Origin: Vreelandella titanicae BH1
GTDB taxonomy: Bacteria > Pseudomonadota > Gammaproteobacteria > Pseudomonadales > Halomonadaceae
NCBI RefSeq assembly: GCF_000336575.1
Contig: NZ_AOPO01000002.1
Span: 248,006 to 312,005, forward strand
Length of the DNA: 64,000 bases
Direction: 5' to 3'
In this document: positions 49,532 to 58,991 of the stretch, piece by piece
Numbering within the stretch: the stretch's first letter is position 1
How the letters are laid out: every line of letters starts with the position of its first letter
The notes under the pieces: model-generated
The model's input: the letters and a program-made list of their open reading frames with translations, nothing else
The model's database searches: none
Told to the model about the DNA's origin: nothing
Made by a program: the position numbers and the translations under genes

Positions 49532-51259
49532 TTACGCCTTTCTAACATAGCTACCAGGGGCGTCTTCGAGCGGTGGGTAAGTTTGTGAACCAACATCGGG
49601 CGCCTTAATAAGAGAGCCAGACCTGGTTGCCAGCCATGATTGCCATGCAGCCCACCATGAACCTGGCTTAATTGCTGTGCGTTTCAGCCAAGTGTCTGGA
49701 TCAATATAAGAGTCACCTTCAAAGGCGGTGGCTACCCGATAATGCCGATGCGATTGTTCAGGGGGGCTAATAATACCCGCGTTGTGACCTCCACTAGTGA
49801 GTAAAAAAGTAATCTCCGGCGCATCCGCAATTAGATGCAACCTGTAGGTTGATCGCCATGGTGCGACATGATCCCACTCAGTGCCAACACAGAAGATAGG
49901 TATCTGAATATCACTAAGTGCTATCGGACGGCCATCTACCCGAAGACGTCCTTCGGCTAAATCATTATTTAAAAACAGGTTACGCAAGTATTCAGAGTGC
50001 ATGCGGTAAGGCATACGCGTTGCATCCGCGTTCCAGGCGAGAAGATCGTTAATGGGTTGCCTTGTGCCTAGCAAATACTCGTTCACGACCCGAGACCAGA
50101 TTAAATCGTTGGAGCGCAGTATCTGGAATACCCCTGACATTTGCTTAGTATCGAGAATGCCCTGAGCCCACATTAAATCTTCAAGGAAGGCGAGCTGCTT
50201 TTCGTCAATAAATAGCATCAATTCGCCAGCTTCTCGAAAATCTGTTTGCGCGGCAAAGAGTGTCATTGAAGCTAAGCGATTGTCGCTATTTCTCGCCATC
50301 GCAGAGGCGGTAATGGCCAACAGTGTTCCTCCAAGGCAGTAGCCTACCGCATGTATCTTCTGGCTAGGAAATAGATGTTCGATAATATCGAGGCTAGCCA
50401 TAATGCCTTGTTGCCGATAGTCATCCATCCCAATATCGCAATCCTCAGACGTTGGGTTGCGCCATGAGATCATAAAAACGGTGTGGCCATGGTCGACCAG
50501 ATACCTGACAAGCGAGTTATGCGGTGACAGATCTAGGATGTAATACTTCATGATCCAGGCAGGCACAATGAGCATAGGAGCCGCGTGCACCTCTTCAGTA
50601 GTAGGCGTGTACTGGATCAATTCGACTAGATGGTTGCGATAGATAACCTTACCCGGCGTAATTGCTACATTTTTTCCAACGACGTACTTTTCAGTACCCG
50701 CTGACCTTTTGCCAAGATAGTGGTTTTGGATATCTTCACAGTAATGCTGCAGGCCTTGGATTAGATTACCTCCGGCGCTTTCAAAGGTCTTTTTGAGCAC
50801 AGTGGGATTAGTCAGTAAAAAATTGGAGGGCGAGAACACATCAAGCCACTGGCGGGCACCGAATTCTACTGCCTGTTCGTGATGCGGAGATAAACCGCGT
50901 GGTCCGGTGGTAGCGTTATGCCACCACTGCTGTTGAAGAAGAAAGCCTTGATAAAGCAGGTTATAGGGAAAATAACGCCAAGCAGGATCACGAAAACGAC
51001 GATCCTGTGGCAAAGGGGCAATACAAGGCTTGGCATCGGGATCTAGAGCCGAATGGCTGGCCCAAATCAGTAAGCGTAGATGTTTCTTCGTTGCTTTTTG
51101 TAGTAGATGAGCCTGAGTCCCTGGAGAAAGCTGGAGGCTGGATAGCCAGTCCAAGTAAGACAGCATCGCCGATGCAGGAGAAATACCGAGCGTTAGCCTG
51201 GCCAATGATGCACGTACCAACCTATCGATATTTTGGTGTTGAGCTTCGTCGTAAATCAT
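49532..51259 (-). CDS. phaC: Poly(3-hydroxyalkanoate) synthase, PhaC
   Basis: A 575-residue PHA polymerase from ATG 51259 (AGGA upstream); an earlier start at 51337 lacks a ribosome binding site. The nucleophile box is G-Y-C-L-G-G with the catalytic Cys. Asp is in V-G-T-E-W-D-H-V-A-P and His in S-G-G-H-N-A-G. A class I PhaC N-terminal domain precedes. It joins hydroxyacyl-CoA units into polyester storage granules. No phaA, phaB or phaR is next to it, so it may be a second synthase used under stress. Confidence 0.93.
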   Translation of the reverse strand: MIYDEAQHQNIDRLVRASLARLTLGISPASAMLSYLDWLSSLQLSPGTQAHLLQKATKKHLRLLIWASHSALDPDAKPCIAPLPQDRRFRDPAWRYFPYNLLYQGFLLQQQWWHNATTGPRGLSPHHEQAVEFGARQWLDVFSPSNFLLTNPTVLKKTFESAGGNLIQGLQHYCEDIQNHYLGKRSAGTEKYVVGKNVAITPGKVIYRNHLVELIQYTPTTEEVHAAPMLIVPAWIMKYYILDLSPHNSLVRYLVDHGHTVFMISWRNPTSEDCDIGMDDYRQQGIMASLDIIEHLFPSQKIHAVGYCLGGTLLAITASAMARNSDNRLASMTLFAAQTDFREAGELMLFIDEKQLAFLEDLMWAQGILDTKQMSGVFQILRSNDLIWSRVVNEYLLGTRQPINDLLAWNADATRMPYRMHSEYLRNLFLNNDLAEGRLRVDGRPIALSDIQIPIFCVGTEWDHVAPWRSTYRLHLIADAPEITFLLTSGGHNAGIISPPEQSHRHYRVATAFEGDSYIDPDTWLKRTAIKPGSWWAAWQSWLATRSGSLIKAPDVGSQTYPPLEDAPGSYVRKA

Positions 51260-51709
51260 CAAAATCAATCCTCGTGAGGTAGATAGGCTGCTCAAGAGAG
51301 TGAGTACAAGATTTAGTGCTTCACTCTTATCTACCACTTGCTTAGCGTCTTGGCATCGTGTTTGATACTAGCTGTTCTTTTCTAGATTATAAGCTACTTG
51401 GGTTTCAATAGGGCTAGTTTAACGCCATATAAAACTCATCATGCTGTCCTGCTAAGTTTTTGATTTTTAATAAGTCTGTTGTACCCCCCTTTAAGAATAG
51501 AATTTTGAATGGCTGGAAAGGAAGATAAATTGCTCTAGATCAATTTTTAATCATTTTAATACCTTTTTGTTACGTTGATTAGCTTTTAAAAAATCTTGTT
51601 TGCGCTATAAATATTCAAGTAACACCTGATGTTTTTTTGGTGCCTAAGATTAATACGTAATGGGTGAAGGTGCTATCCAAAGCAGATGAAAGCATAGAGG
51701 AGAAATATC
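51260..51709. other. Divergent promoter region between phaC and hsp20
   Basis: AT-rich, without a gene. It holds the FNR-like box at 51530-51543, 167 bases before hsp20. Confidence 0.45.
51530..51543. promoter_or_regulatory. FNR/Anr-box-like site between phaC and hsp20
   Basis: TTGCTCTAGATCAA matches TTGAT-N4-ATCAA at 9 of 10 positions and could serve either divergent gene. Confidence 0.45.
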
Positions 51710-52213
51710 ATGGAGAAGACTGCTACAAAACCTGTTATTGCGGGTCAGGAGTCCAGCGCATTGCCAACCAATCGGTCGCTGAATCCGCTTGAGGAGTTCG
51801 ACCGCTTAATGGAGGGGTTCTTTGAACGTAGTTGGTTAAAACCTTTCTTTAGAGATGACTTAGTCAAGGAAAGGCTCGGATTTTTTGCTCAAAGCAACCC
51901 TAAAGTCGACATTATTGACCGAGAAAAGGAACTCGTCGTTCGTGCTGAGATGCCAGGTGTTGATCGCAAGGAGATAGATATCGAGATCACCGACCATGCT
52001 GTGATGTTAAAAGGTCGGCGCTCTGGTGAAACCGAGGAAAAGAAAGATGAATATTACCATTCAGAAATATGGCAAGGCACTTTTTCTCGTACGATTGCAT
52101 TGCCTGTCGATGTAGAAACACAGCATGCGGAGGCCAAATTTAAGGATGGTATCTTGACAATCACCATGCCCAAATCCAAGCAGGCATTACGGCGAAAGCT
52201 TGAGGTTAAGTAA
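51710..52213 (+). CDS. Hsp20-family small heat-shock protein
   Basis: A 167-residue small heat-shock protein with GAGGAG before the ATG. The alpha-crystallin domain spans ~55-155: P-K-V-D-I-I-D, V-R-A-E-M-P-G-V, L-K-G-R-R and the closing D-G-I-L-T-I-T-M-P-K. It holds unfolding proteins for refolding. It is followed after 58 bases by a BON protein, a frequent partner in stress clusters. Confidence 0.93.
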   Translation: MEKTATKPVIAGQESSALPTNRSLNPLEEFDRLMEGFFERSWLKPFFRDDLVKERLGFFAQSNPKVDIIDREKELVVRAEMPGVDRKEIDIEITDHAVMLKGRRSGETEEKKDEYYHSEIWQGTFSRTIALPVDVETQHAEAKFKDGILTITMPKSKQALRRKLEVK

Positions 52214-52271
52214 GTCAAAAATAGTCTGGTTGACGGAAAGTTATAACTGCATAACACAAGGAGTATTCATA

Positions 52272-52922
52272 ATGTCGAAATCAGATAGTCAACTTCAGCA
52301 AGATGTACTTGCGGAACTTGGTGATGAACCCTCTGTCCGAGCGTCGGATATTGGTGTAGAGGTAAAAGATGGCATTGTAACATTAGCCGGTCATGTGGAT
52401 AGTTATGGTGAAAAATGGCATGCGGAAAAGGCAGCTCAGCGGGTGGCTGGGGTAAAGGGCGTCGCTGTGGAAATTGACGTACAACTGCCAGGGGAAAATC
52501 AGCGCACTGATGCCGATATAGCGCGTGCGGTAAAAAATACGCTTGAGTGGAATGTTTTTATTCCAAATGACCCATTAAAGGTAATGGTTGAGGATGGATG
52601 GGTCACCTTGTCAGGGGAAGTGCCCTGGGAATATCAGCGCCTCCTAGCTGCTAGCTCAATTCGATATTTAGCAGGTGTGACTGGTGTTAGTAACCAGATC
52701 GTTCTTAAACCTAAGCCAACGACTACGGCGGTTAAGGCTAATATTGAGAACGCACTTAAGCGAAGGGCGCTTCAGGATGCGAATGCCATAAAAGTAGAAG
52801 TTCATAATCATGAAGTAACGCTTAGTGGAAAGGTACATAACCTTGCGGAAAAAGACTTAATTCACCATGCTGTATGGAATTCACCAGGCGTCTGGAAAGT
52901 AACGGATCATATAAGAACTTAA
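52272..52922 (+). CDS. BON-domain protein, three BON repeats
   Basis: A 216-residue protein from ATG 52272 (AAGGAG upstream). Three repeats of ~70 residues each contain the BON pattern G-x-V-T-L-x-G-x-V: G-I-V-T-L-A-G-H-V, G-W-V-T-L-S-G-E-V and H-E-V-T-L-S-G-K-V. There is no signal peptide, so it is cytoplasmic, unlike OsmY. BON domains bind phospholipids or act in osmotic and metal stress. Probably co-transcribed with hsp20. Confidence 0.9.
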   Translation: MSKSDSQLQQDVLAELGDEPSVRASDIGVEVKDGIVTLAGHVDSYGEKWHAEKAAQRVAGVKGVAVEIDVQLPGENQRTDADIARAVKNTLEWNVFIPNDPLKVMVEDGWVTLSGEVPWEYQRLLAASSIRYLAGVTGVSNQIVLKPKPTTTAVKANIENALKRRALQDANAIKVEVHNHEVTLSGKVHNLAEKDLIHHAVWNSPGVWKVTDHIRT

Positions 52923-53114
52923 GCATTAAATGTTATAGAGTTTTCAGGGTTGTCTAATCGCAGGCAGGGGTTCGATGACCCTTTGTTTTTTGGCTTGTTG
53001 GATCCTGTAACCAAAGGGAATCCTGCTATGTACCTAGTCCGCCCGTCCTGAGGTGCTACCAATGGGAGGCCGCCGAACATCTTTACGATGCATCTAATTT
53101 GTGGGCGATGCAAA
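52923..53114. other. Intergenic, nothing recognised
   Basis: No gene or RNA is seen in this short stretch before the transposase relic. Confidence 0.35.
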
Positions 53115-53465
53115 ACTATATTGATGGCCGCCGAGCCTGTGATCCATAGTGATGTCTCCTTACGGCTTTCTGCGACATCTCACGGCGACGAGACGGCTTC
53201 ACCACTTTTTATGATGGCTTTCCTTGAAGATGTCCGCTTTCAATCGTTCCTTGGAGTACATCTTCTTGAGCCGCTGGCTTTCATCCTCTAGCACCTTCAG
53301 CCGTGCCACCATGGATGCACCCATACCACCGAATTTAGCTATCTACTTGTAGAAGGTCGCACTGCTCATGCCGAGCTCACGGCATAGTTTCGGAACCGGG
53401 GCACCGCCTTCCTTTTACTTAAGGATCGAAAGTATTTGGCTGTCTGAAAAACGTGATTTTTTCGT
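53115..53465 (-). pseudogene. IS3-family (IS407-like group) orfA relic
   Basis: The minus strand reads K-K-S-R-F-S-D-S-Q-I-L, then L-C-R-E-L-G-M-S-S-A-T-F-Y-K, then R-L-K-V-L-E-D-E-S-Q-R-L-K-K-M-Y, the OrfA of the IS407 type. The start codon is ACG instead of ATG, two in-frame stops replace Gln and Trp codons (after I-L-K and after F-Y-K), and the end shifts frame into the beginning of orfB (P-S-R-R-R-E-M-S). Dead element at the border between the stress and polysaccharide regions. Confidence 0.88.
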
Positions 53466-53808
53466 GCAGGTTATCCCTGCGTTTAGCTTACGGAAAATTC
53501 TACTTCTGAGTTCCCTGGTTTTTCGGAGGGGATTACCAAATAATATATATTAATGGGAATTGTTTTAGCCTTTTTTGCTTAATTTCTAATTGGTGAGACT
53601 AGTAAAATAGAATGAGAAAATATGCCTAAATTGTTAGGTTAACAGTTATAGCTATATAAACAGCTTGTTTATATACTTCTCTTCGAGATCGTTACTCTTT
53701 GGTTGCCTTTGTTTGGGTGATAAAGCGTATTCTTGTTGAAGTGGAAGTTGCCAAGATCTAATTTTTATATGGTAATAATAGTGACTTAACCATGCGGGTA
53801 TTGACATC
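53466..53808. other. AT-rich region upstream of the polysaccharide locus
   Basis: No gene is recognised. It is strongly AT-rich and probably holds the promoter of the exopolysaccharide genes. I do not see a JUMPstart element. Confidence 0.4.
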
Positions 53809-54369
53809 ATGACTAAAATATTACGATTTTTTGATATCCTGTTTGCTGCCACGGGCCTACTCATTGGTCTGCCATTATTGCTTATATTAGCCTTAATCGG
53901 TTACTGGGACACGAGGTCTCCTCTATTTTTGCAAAAGCGTGTGGGATACCGTGGCCAGCCGTTTGTATTGATTAAATTTCGTACTATGAAGCCTGATACC
54001 GCTTGGGTTGCTTCGCATCTTGCGGATTCTTCTTCAATTACCAAATTCGGTCATTTCTTACGGCGTACCAAATTGGATGAGTTACCGCAGCTATGGAATG
54101 TATTGAAAGGGGATATGAGCCTTGTGGGGCCTCGTCCTTGCTTATACACGCAAGATGAGTTGATCAAAGAGCGTACCGAGCGTGGTGTATACAATGCTCG
54201 CCCAGGAATTACCGGGCTGGCGCAACTTAACGATATTGATATGTCTACGCCTCAATTACTGGCAGAAACGGATCAAAAAATGTTGGCGACAATGGCGATG
54301 CCGACGTATTTTCGCTACCTGTTCCTCACTGTGATGGGTAGAGGAAGCGGAGACCGGGTGAGACAATAA
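53809..54369 (+). CDS. Initiating sugar-phosphate transferase (polyprenyl-phosphate)
   Basis: A 186-residue bacterial sugar transferase of the short type: one N-terminal membrane segment (~10-32), then [29 protein letters not shown] and G-P-R-P. It moves a hexose-1-phosphate from UDP-sugar onto undecaprenyl phosphate, the first step of repeat-unit assembly. First gene of the polysaccharide locus. Confidence 0.92.
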   Translation: MTKILRFFDILFAATGLLIGLPLLLILALIGYWDTRSPLFLQKRVGYRGQPFVLIKFRTMKPDTAWVASHLADSSSITKFGHFLRRTKLDELPQLWNVLKGDMSLVGPRPCLYTQDELIKERTERGVYNARPGITGLAQLNDIDMSTPQLLAETDQKMLATMAMPTYFRYLFLTVMGRGSGDRVRQ

Positions 54370-54407
54370 AGCATGCGCACTCCTGTGGCCTACAAGGTAA
54401 ATACTGC

Positions 54408-55715
54408 ATGCAGGCTTTAGCAATCACCGTGTTACCGCTATTGGCCCCCTTGGGCTATTGGCTAGGATTGGCGATCACTATTATATGGTCGTTTCTTGCT
54501 AGGCATGAGCGACAAAGGCGTAGCTTTTTTAGAAAACCAATGGGGCGTGGTGATGGCCTTCTTTTGGCGTTGCTACTAGGAGTCGGTATTGTCGAAGTAG
54601 TGGCTGGCGCTTGGCATTCTAGCTTGGAGCGGGCCTTGCCATTAGCTGGTGCAGCTTGGCTCGCGGCATTGGCGTTTATGTTAGTGCGCGCCGTTCCACC
54701 ACGTCCTTCAGCATGGTGGGTGGGTTTAGCGCTAAGTGGATTGGGTGCAGGGGGTTGGGCGGCGTGGCAAAAATGGATAGTCGGTTTAACCCGTGCTACA
54801 GGCCACCCACCGTTACATTCAATCTTTTTCGGCAATCTTGCGCTATTGATGGCGCTGTTATGTTTGGCCGGATTGGGGTGGGCCTGGCAACAGCGATCAA
54901 CACGTTTTTTTTGGGTAGCGCTTTTGCTGAGCGGCGCAATGGGGGGCGGACTAGCCTCGGCTCTTTCTGGCACCCGGGGCGGGTGGTTGGCACTGCCGCT
55001 AGTGATATGGGTATTTTATTACGGTTATGCGCGTCGCTGGCGAGCGCTGTGGCGATGGTTGGCACTGACTGCTGCAATAGCTGTGATGATAGGGGTGTAT
55101 ACGACGCCCCATAGCGGCGTAGAAAAAAGGGTGGATAAGGCGGTGGCCGAGGTGCATCGCTACATGGAAGGCGCTGACTATGGCTCCGTAGGGGCTCGCT
55201 TGGAAATGTATCGCGGCGCATTCTGGCTGATTTATGAACGTCCCCTCGTGGGCTACGGGCATCAGGGCTATCTACCCGCCATGCAAAGACTAGAGACTCA
55301 AGGCGTGCTAAGCCCCGAGTTAGGCAATTACTGGCATGCGCATAACGACCTTCTGGATGCCTGGGTACGAAAAGGGCTGCCAGGTCTTGTTATAGTCGTG
55401 AGCCTCTATCTCATTCCCCTGTGGCTTTTTTTCCCAGGTTTACGCGCTGAAAGCGCCACTCAGCGCTCCTATGCCGTGGCTGGTATATTGCTGCCAATCA
55501 CTTTTATGGGCTTTGGCTTAAGCTATTCTTTTTTTGCTTATCCAGCAGGGGTAGCGGTGTATGCTAGCTGGCTGATTTTCCTTTGGGTTCTCGTTTCCGA
55601 GCAAGTTCTGCAAGATGGTTGCCATGTATACACTAATGAAAAGCCTGACGGCGATATTGCTGATGCCAATGTCTCTGATGGCCCTCACTTTTACTATCGG
55701 ATGGTTGATTCGTAA
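54408..55715 (+). CDS. O-antigen ligase/polymerase-like membrane protein
   Basis: A 435-residue protein with ten or more membrane segments. A large periplasmic loop in the C-terminal half carries G-A-R-L-E-M-Y-R-G-A-F-W and H-A-H-N-D-L-L-D-A-W, the H-x-x-H-N motif of the Wzy_C/WaaL family. In this locus it more probably polymerises repeat units (Wzy role) than ligates to lipid A. Its 3' end overlaps the next gene by about 100 bases in another frame. Confidence 0.85.
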   Translation: MQALAITVLPLLAPLGYWLGLAITIIWSFLARHERQRRSFFRKPMGRGDGLLLALLLGVGIVEVVAGAWHSSLERALPLAGAAWLAALAFMLVRAVPPRPSAWWVGLALSGLGAGGWAAWQKWIVGLTRATGHPPLHSIFFGNLALLMALLCLAGLGWAWQQRSTRFFWVALLLSGAMGGGLASALSGTRGGWLALPLVIWVFYYGYARRWRALWRWLALTAAIAVMIGVYTTPHSGVEKRVDKAVAEVHRYMEGADYGSVGARLEMYRGAFWLIYERPLVGYGHQGYLPAMQRLETQGVLSPELGNYWHAHNDLLDAWVRKGLPGLVIVVSLYLIPLWLFFPGLRAESATQRSYAVAGILLPITFMGFGLSYSFFAYPAGVAVYASWLIFLWVLVSEQVLQDGCHVYTNEKPDGDIADANVSDGPHFYYRMVDS

Positions 55716-56385
55716 GCTTGGGTGGTACCGCCTGGGTCACAGCATAATGACGTTAGCAATGCTCTTGCTATTGCTGGCGGCCTGGGCACCAGTGGCAGAT
55801 AATTTGCTAGGGCCGTTGGAGTCTCAATATGTCGCTTGGGAGAAATGGCCTGAAGAGCAGAACATCGAAGCAGTGGTAGTCCTCGGGGGTGGTTGGCAGC
55901 CGGATCGCCCTTGGTCGATAACCGGCAGGCTCAGCGAAAGTTCGGGTTTGCGTCTGATGGAAGGCCTGCGGCTATGGCATGAGCGTCCAGACTTGCTACT
56001 GGTAGTGTCAGGGGGAGGGCAAGATCCAAAAATGACCATGGCTCATGGTTACGCCGAAGCTGCCGAAGCATTGGGGGTTCCGCCAGAGAGTATCGTGACG
56101 CTGGTGTCGCCCAACGATACTGCTGAAGAGGCCAAGTCAGTTCGGGCGCTGCTCGGTGAAGGTGCGCAAGTATTGATTGTGACATCAGCGTCGCATATGC
56201 CGCGCGCTATGCGTCATTTCGAGGCGGCAGGCCTAGCTCCAGTTGCTGCACCTACCCATTATTTGGCCGATCGAACGGAGGGATTAGCGCTAGCTTATTG
56301 GCTGCCCTCTGCCCGTGAGCTACGCAAGACTGAGAGGGCAATCTACGAAACCCTTGGGTTGCTTGCTATTCAGTGGGAGCATTGA
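55615..56385 (+). CDS. ElyC/SanA-type DUF218 envelope protein
   Basis: A protein of up to 256 residues with two N-terminal membrane segments and a DUF218 domain: A-V-V-V-L-G-G-G (~86-93), then L-V-V-S-G-G-G and N-D-T-A-E-E-A. ElyC-type proteins affect the undecaprenyl carrier pool and envelope building, which fits a polysaccharide locus. The start is uncertain: ATG 55615 or ATG 55636, both inside the upstream gene. Confidence 0.85.
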   Translation: MVAMYTLMKSLTAILLMPMSLMALTFTIGWLIRKLGWYRLGHSIMTLAMLLLLLAAWAPVADNLLGPLESQYVAWEKWPEEQNIEAVVVLGGGWQPDRPWSITGRLSESSGLRLMEGLRLWHERPDLLLVVSGGGQDPKMTMAHGYAEAAEALGVPPESIVTLVSPNDTAEEAKSVRALLGEGAQVLIVTSASHMPRAMRHFEAAGLAPVAAPTHYLADRTEGLALAYWLPSARELRKTERAIYETLGLLAIQWEH

Positions 56386-56436
56386 AGGTGTCATTTGAAA
56401 ACGTCTACCTCTGCTCACCCAGGAGATAAGTAAGAC

Positions 56437-56874
56437 ATGTTCGAGCGTATTTTAGTGGTGTGTACAGGTAATATTTGTCGTAGTCCTGTCGCTGAGGCAT
56501 TTCTTAAACAGCGGCTACCCGAGCGTCATATCAGTTCTGCAGGCTTGGGCGCCTTGGAAGGCGAGCCTGTATCCCCGTTTGCACGTCAATTGGCCGAGGC
56601 CGATGGTTTGGATGTGACCAGCCACCAGGCACGGCAATTAACGGTGATAATGATACAGGAAGCCGATCTCATTCTGGTGATGTCTGAGGGCCAGCGCCGT
56701 GCCGTAGGACAACACGTACCCCAAGCCTTAGGTAAGACGCTATTGCTAGGTCGTTGGCTAGATAGTGGCAAAGGGCGCAATATCCCCGATCCTTACCGAA
56801 AATCCAGGGAAGTTTTCGAGCATATCCATATGTTGCTAAAGGACGCTGCCTTTACGTGGGCAGAGAGGCTCTAG
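56437..56874 (+). CDS. Low-molecular-weight protein-tyrosine phosphatase (Wzb-like)
   Basis: A 145-residue phosphatase with the catalytic loop V-C-T-G-N-I-C-R-S-P (8-17) and the acid D-P-Y near residue 117. GGAGAT upstream of the ATG. It removes phosphate from the Wzc tyrosine kinase to control chain export. Wzc is encoded about 3.3 kb downstream. Confidence 0.93.
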   Translation: MFERILVVCTGNICRSPVAEAFLKQRLPERHISSAGLGALEGEPVSPFARQLAEADGLDVTSHQARQLTVIMIQEADLILVMSEGQRRAVGQHVPQALGKTLLLGRWLDSGKGRNIPDPYRKSREVFEHIHMLLKDAAFTWAERL

Positions 56875-57524
56875 AGGCATCGCCATCGCTTCTTTTTCTT
56901 TTTTACTGCTTGATCTGTCTGCGGTATGGCCAATGTGCATGTCAGTATTAGATCCATTTTTCGTTTTAAAATTTTTAGTTGACTAATCATTAAGTAATGA
57001 TTTTTTTGCTATTTTTTAATTATGTATTTCTTGTTTTTAAGATGTTGATCTTTGTATTTATGATGGGATTTATGTATTGTTTTTCTCATTTATTTTGAAG
57101 GAGTAAAATTGTTAAAAATGCCTGATTTAAATGCCAATAAAGTAGAAGGTTGAGGTTTCTGTCTTTAGACTATGAAGGTGAATAAATTTAACAGAAACAA
57201 ATGCTTGTATTTTTTTTATTGTAGTTTTAATAATTTTTTCTGGAGATATCATATAACCTATCATTTAAGTGACACGATTTTGTCATTCGATAAAGTTACC
57301 GTTCCACTATAAGTCGTAACTAAGCGATTTTGTTCATTGCAGAAACTATCGGAAAAGCCTTTTTAACTCTCTGGCGTGATGCTCCATCTTGGGTAGAGGC
57401 GTGACGTACCGAGAGTATGTCTTTGTGTTTAGGGCCATCACCGCTGGGTTTTACAAGAAAGGCGATTCTACCTAACCATCCATTAATTTGGCGGTCAAGC
57501 CTGATAAATAAGGAGGGATAGACA
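56875..57524. other. 650-base AT-rich gap in the polysaccharide locus
   Basis: No gene, RNA or repeat is recognised. It is strongly AT-rich, with low-complexity T runs, and probably includes the promoter of the next gene (AAGGAGG ribosome binding site at ~57510). Confidence 0.4.
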
Positions 57525-58517
57525 ATGAATTACAAATCCTATGGTGATTTAAGTGAGGACATCGCTGCGTCCTTGTTCAAAGTTCACGGGAAGGATTACG
57601 ACCTGGTGGTCGGTATTCCCCGTAGCGGCATCATCCCTGCCAGCATGGTTGCGTTGGGTTTGCATCTCGATATGATGGGGCTCCCAGACTTTATTGACAA
57701 CCAACCGCTGAAAACTCGCTTGCGTAGAAAGGAAGAAAAGCCGCCGGGAGCCGCCTGGGACGCGAAAAAAGTTCTTTTCGTCGATGATAGCGTCATTACA
57801 GGGAAGACTGTGCAGGAAGCACGGAGTGCTATCCCCGAAAACTGTCCTTGTATAATAGATACCTTGGCGATCTATGCTGATCCCGACGGTAAGCAACATG
57901 TTGATTTTCATTTTTACACGCTAGAATCGCCTTGTGCTTTCCAGTGGAACCTTTTCACTCCTGCCATACTTTCCCAGTCATGTGTCGATATCGATGGTGT
58001 ACTGTGCGTCGATCCTACCGACCTTCAGAACGATGATGGAGAGCAGTACATTGCGTTTTTGAATAACGCGGAGCTTCTTTTCCTACCTGCTGGCCGAATC
58101 GGCTGCTTGGTAACCAACCGTCTTGAGAAGTACCGTAGCCAGACAGAGCAGTGGCTGAAGCAACAGGGAATTGACTATGAGCGCTTGGTCATGCTGGATC
58201 TGCCTTCGAAAGAGGAGCGCCAACGCCAGGGGATTCACTCTACGCACAAGGGCCTGTTCTATAAGAACTCGGATTACACTTTCTTCATTGAGAGTGCTAC
58301 CAGGCAGGCTGCAAGTATTGCAAAAATATCGGGGAAAGCCGTTTATTGCTGTGAAGATAATAGAGTCTATACAGCGTCTGATAAAATCTCCGCCAAAAAG
58401 GGATCTCATAGCTATACGAAACGCCTTCTCAGCGCCAGCAAAAGAAAGATTTTATCTAGCTTTCCAAGCCCCCTCAAGACGGCACTGAGGGAGCGGTGGA
58501 AACCCAAAAAGGCGTGA
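57525..58517 (+). CDS. Phosphoribosyltransferase fused to a HAD-like domain
   Basis: A 330-residue protein. The N-terminal domain has G-I-P-R-S-G-I and the PRPP loop V-L-F-V-D-D-S-V-I-T-G-K-T (~83-95). The second half begins with D-I-D-G-V-L-C (~157-163), a HAD-phosphatase first motif, and ends in a basic tail. The combination suggests nucleotide or sugar-phosphate turnover linked to activated-sugar supply; the substrate is unknown. It has its own upstream gap and a terminator after it, so it may be a separate transcript. Confidence 0.8.
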   Translation: MNYKSYGDLSEDIAASLFKVHGKDYDLVVGIPRSGIIPASMVALGLHLDMMGLPDFIDNQPLKTRLRRKEEKPPGAAWDAKKVLFVDDSVITGKTVQEARSAIPENCPCIIDTLAIYADPDGKQHVDFHFYTLESPCAFQWNLFTPAILSQSCVDIDGVLCVDPTDLQNDDGEQYIAFLNNAELLFLPAGRIGCLVTNRLEKYRSQTEQWLKQQGIDYERLVMLDLPSKEERQRQGIHSTHKGLFYKNSDYTFFIESATRQAASIAKISGKAVYCCEDNRVYTASDKISAKKGSHSYTKRLLSASKRKILSSFPSPLKTALRERWKPKKA

Positions 58518-58540
58518 GCGGATTCAAAGACCAACTTATG

Positions 58541-58566
58541 GCCGCCCCTCCAAGGGTGGCTTTTTT
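58541..58566 (+). terminator. Rho-independent terminator
   Basis: Arms GCCGCCC and GGGTGGC (one G-T pair) around CTCCAA at 58541-58560, then TTTTTT. It ends the phosphoribosyltransferase gene. Confidence 0.85.
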
Positions 58567-58991
58567 CTATGTGACCACTGTCACTAAGAAACCCCTCAAT
58601 TAAGGCGATATTACAATTGTTCCGCGATTGTAACTTGAAATTTCTTCTTTTGTAACTTTTTACAACTTATTAATTTTAAATATAAATTTTTTATTATCAT
58701 TAAATGTTTAATACCGCTAGGCATGATCTCCTCTCCTCTCACCCATGACGCCAAACCTCATTTCTAAACGCCTAAATAGCGTTAGCTATCTCATCCTCAG
58801 CAATGAAGTAAATCAAAGTATGTTTTTTGTTTTTTTATGTAACATTATATTTGTCTGCCGTAATGGCATTCATGTCTTATGGCGGCTCGAAGGTTGCACT
58901 GCCAAGGCGAGTTTCCAAATAGGCTCTGGGAAATGCCATTTAAAATCCCCGGGCGGTAGCGTGGTAAGACACAAAGCAAAGGGAACAAAAA
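58567..58991. other. AT-rich region before wza
   Basis: No gene recognised; an 84-codon frame (58745-58999) overlaps the wza start and has no motif. Likely promoter and leader of the wza-wzc transcript. Confidence 0.4.
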
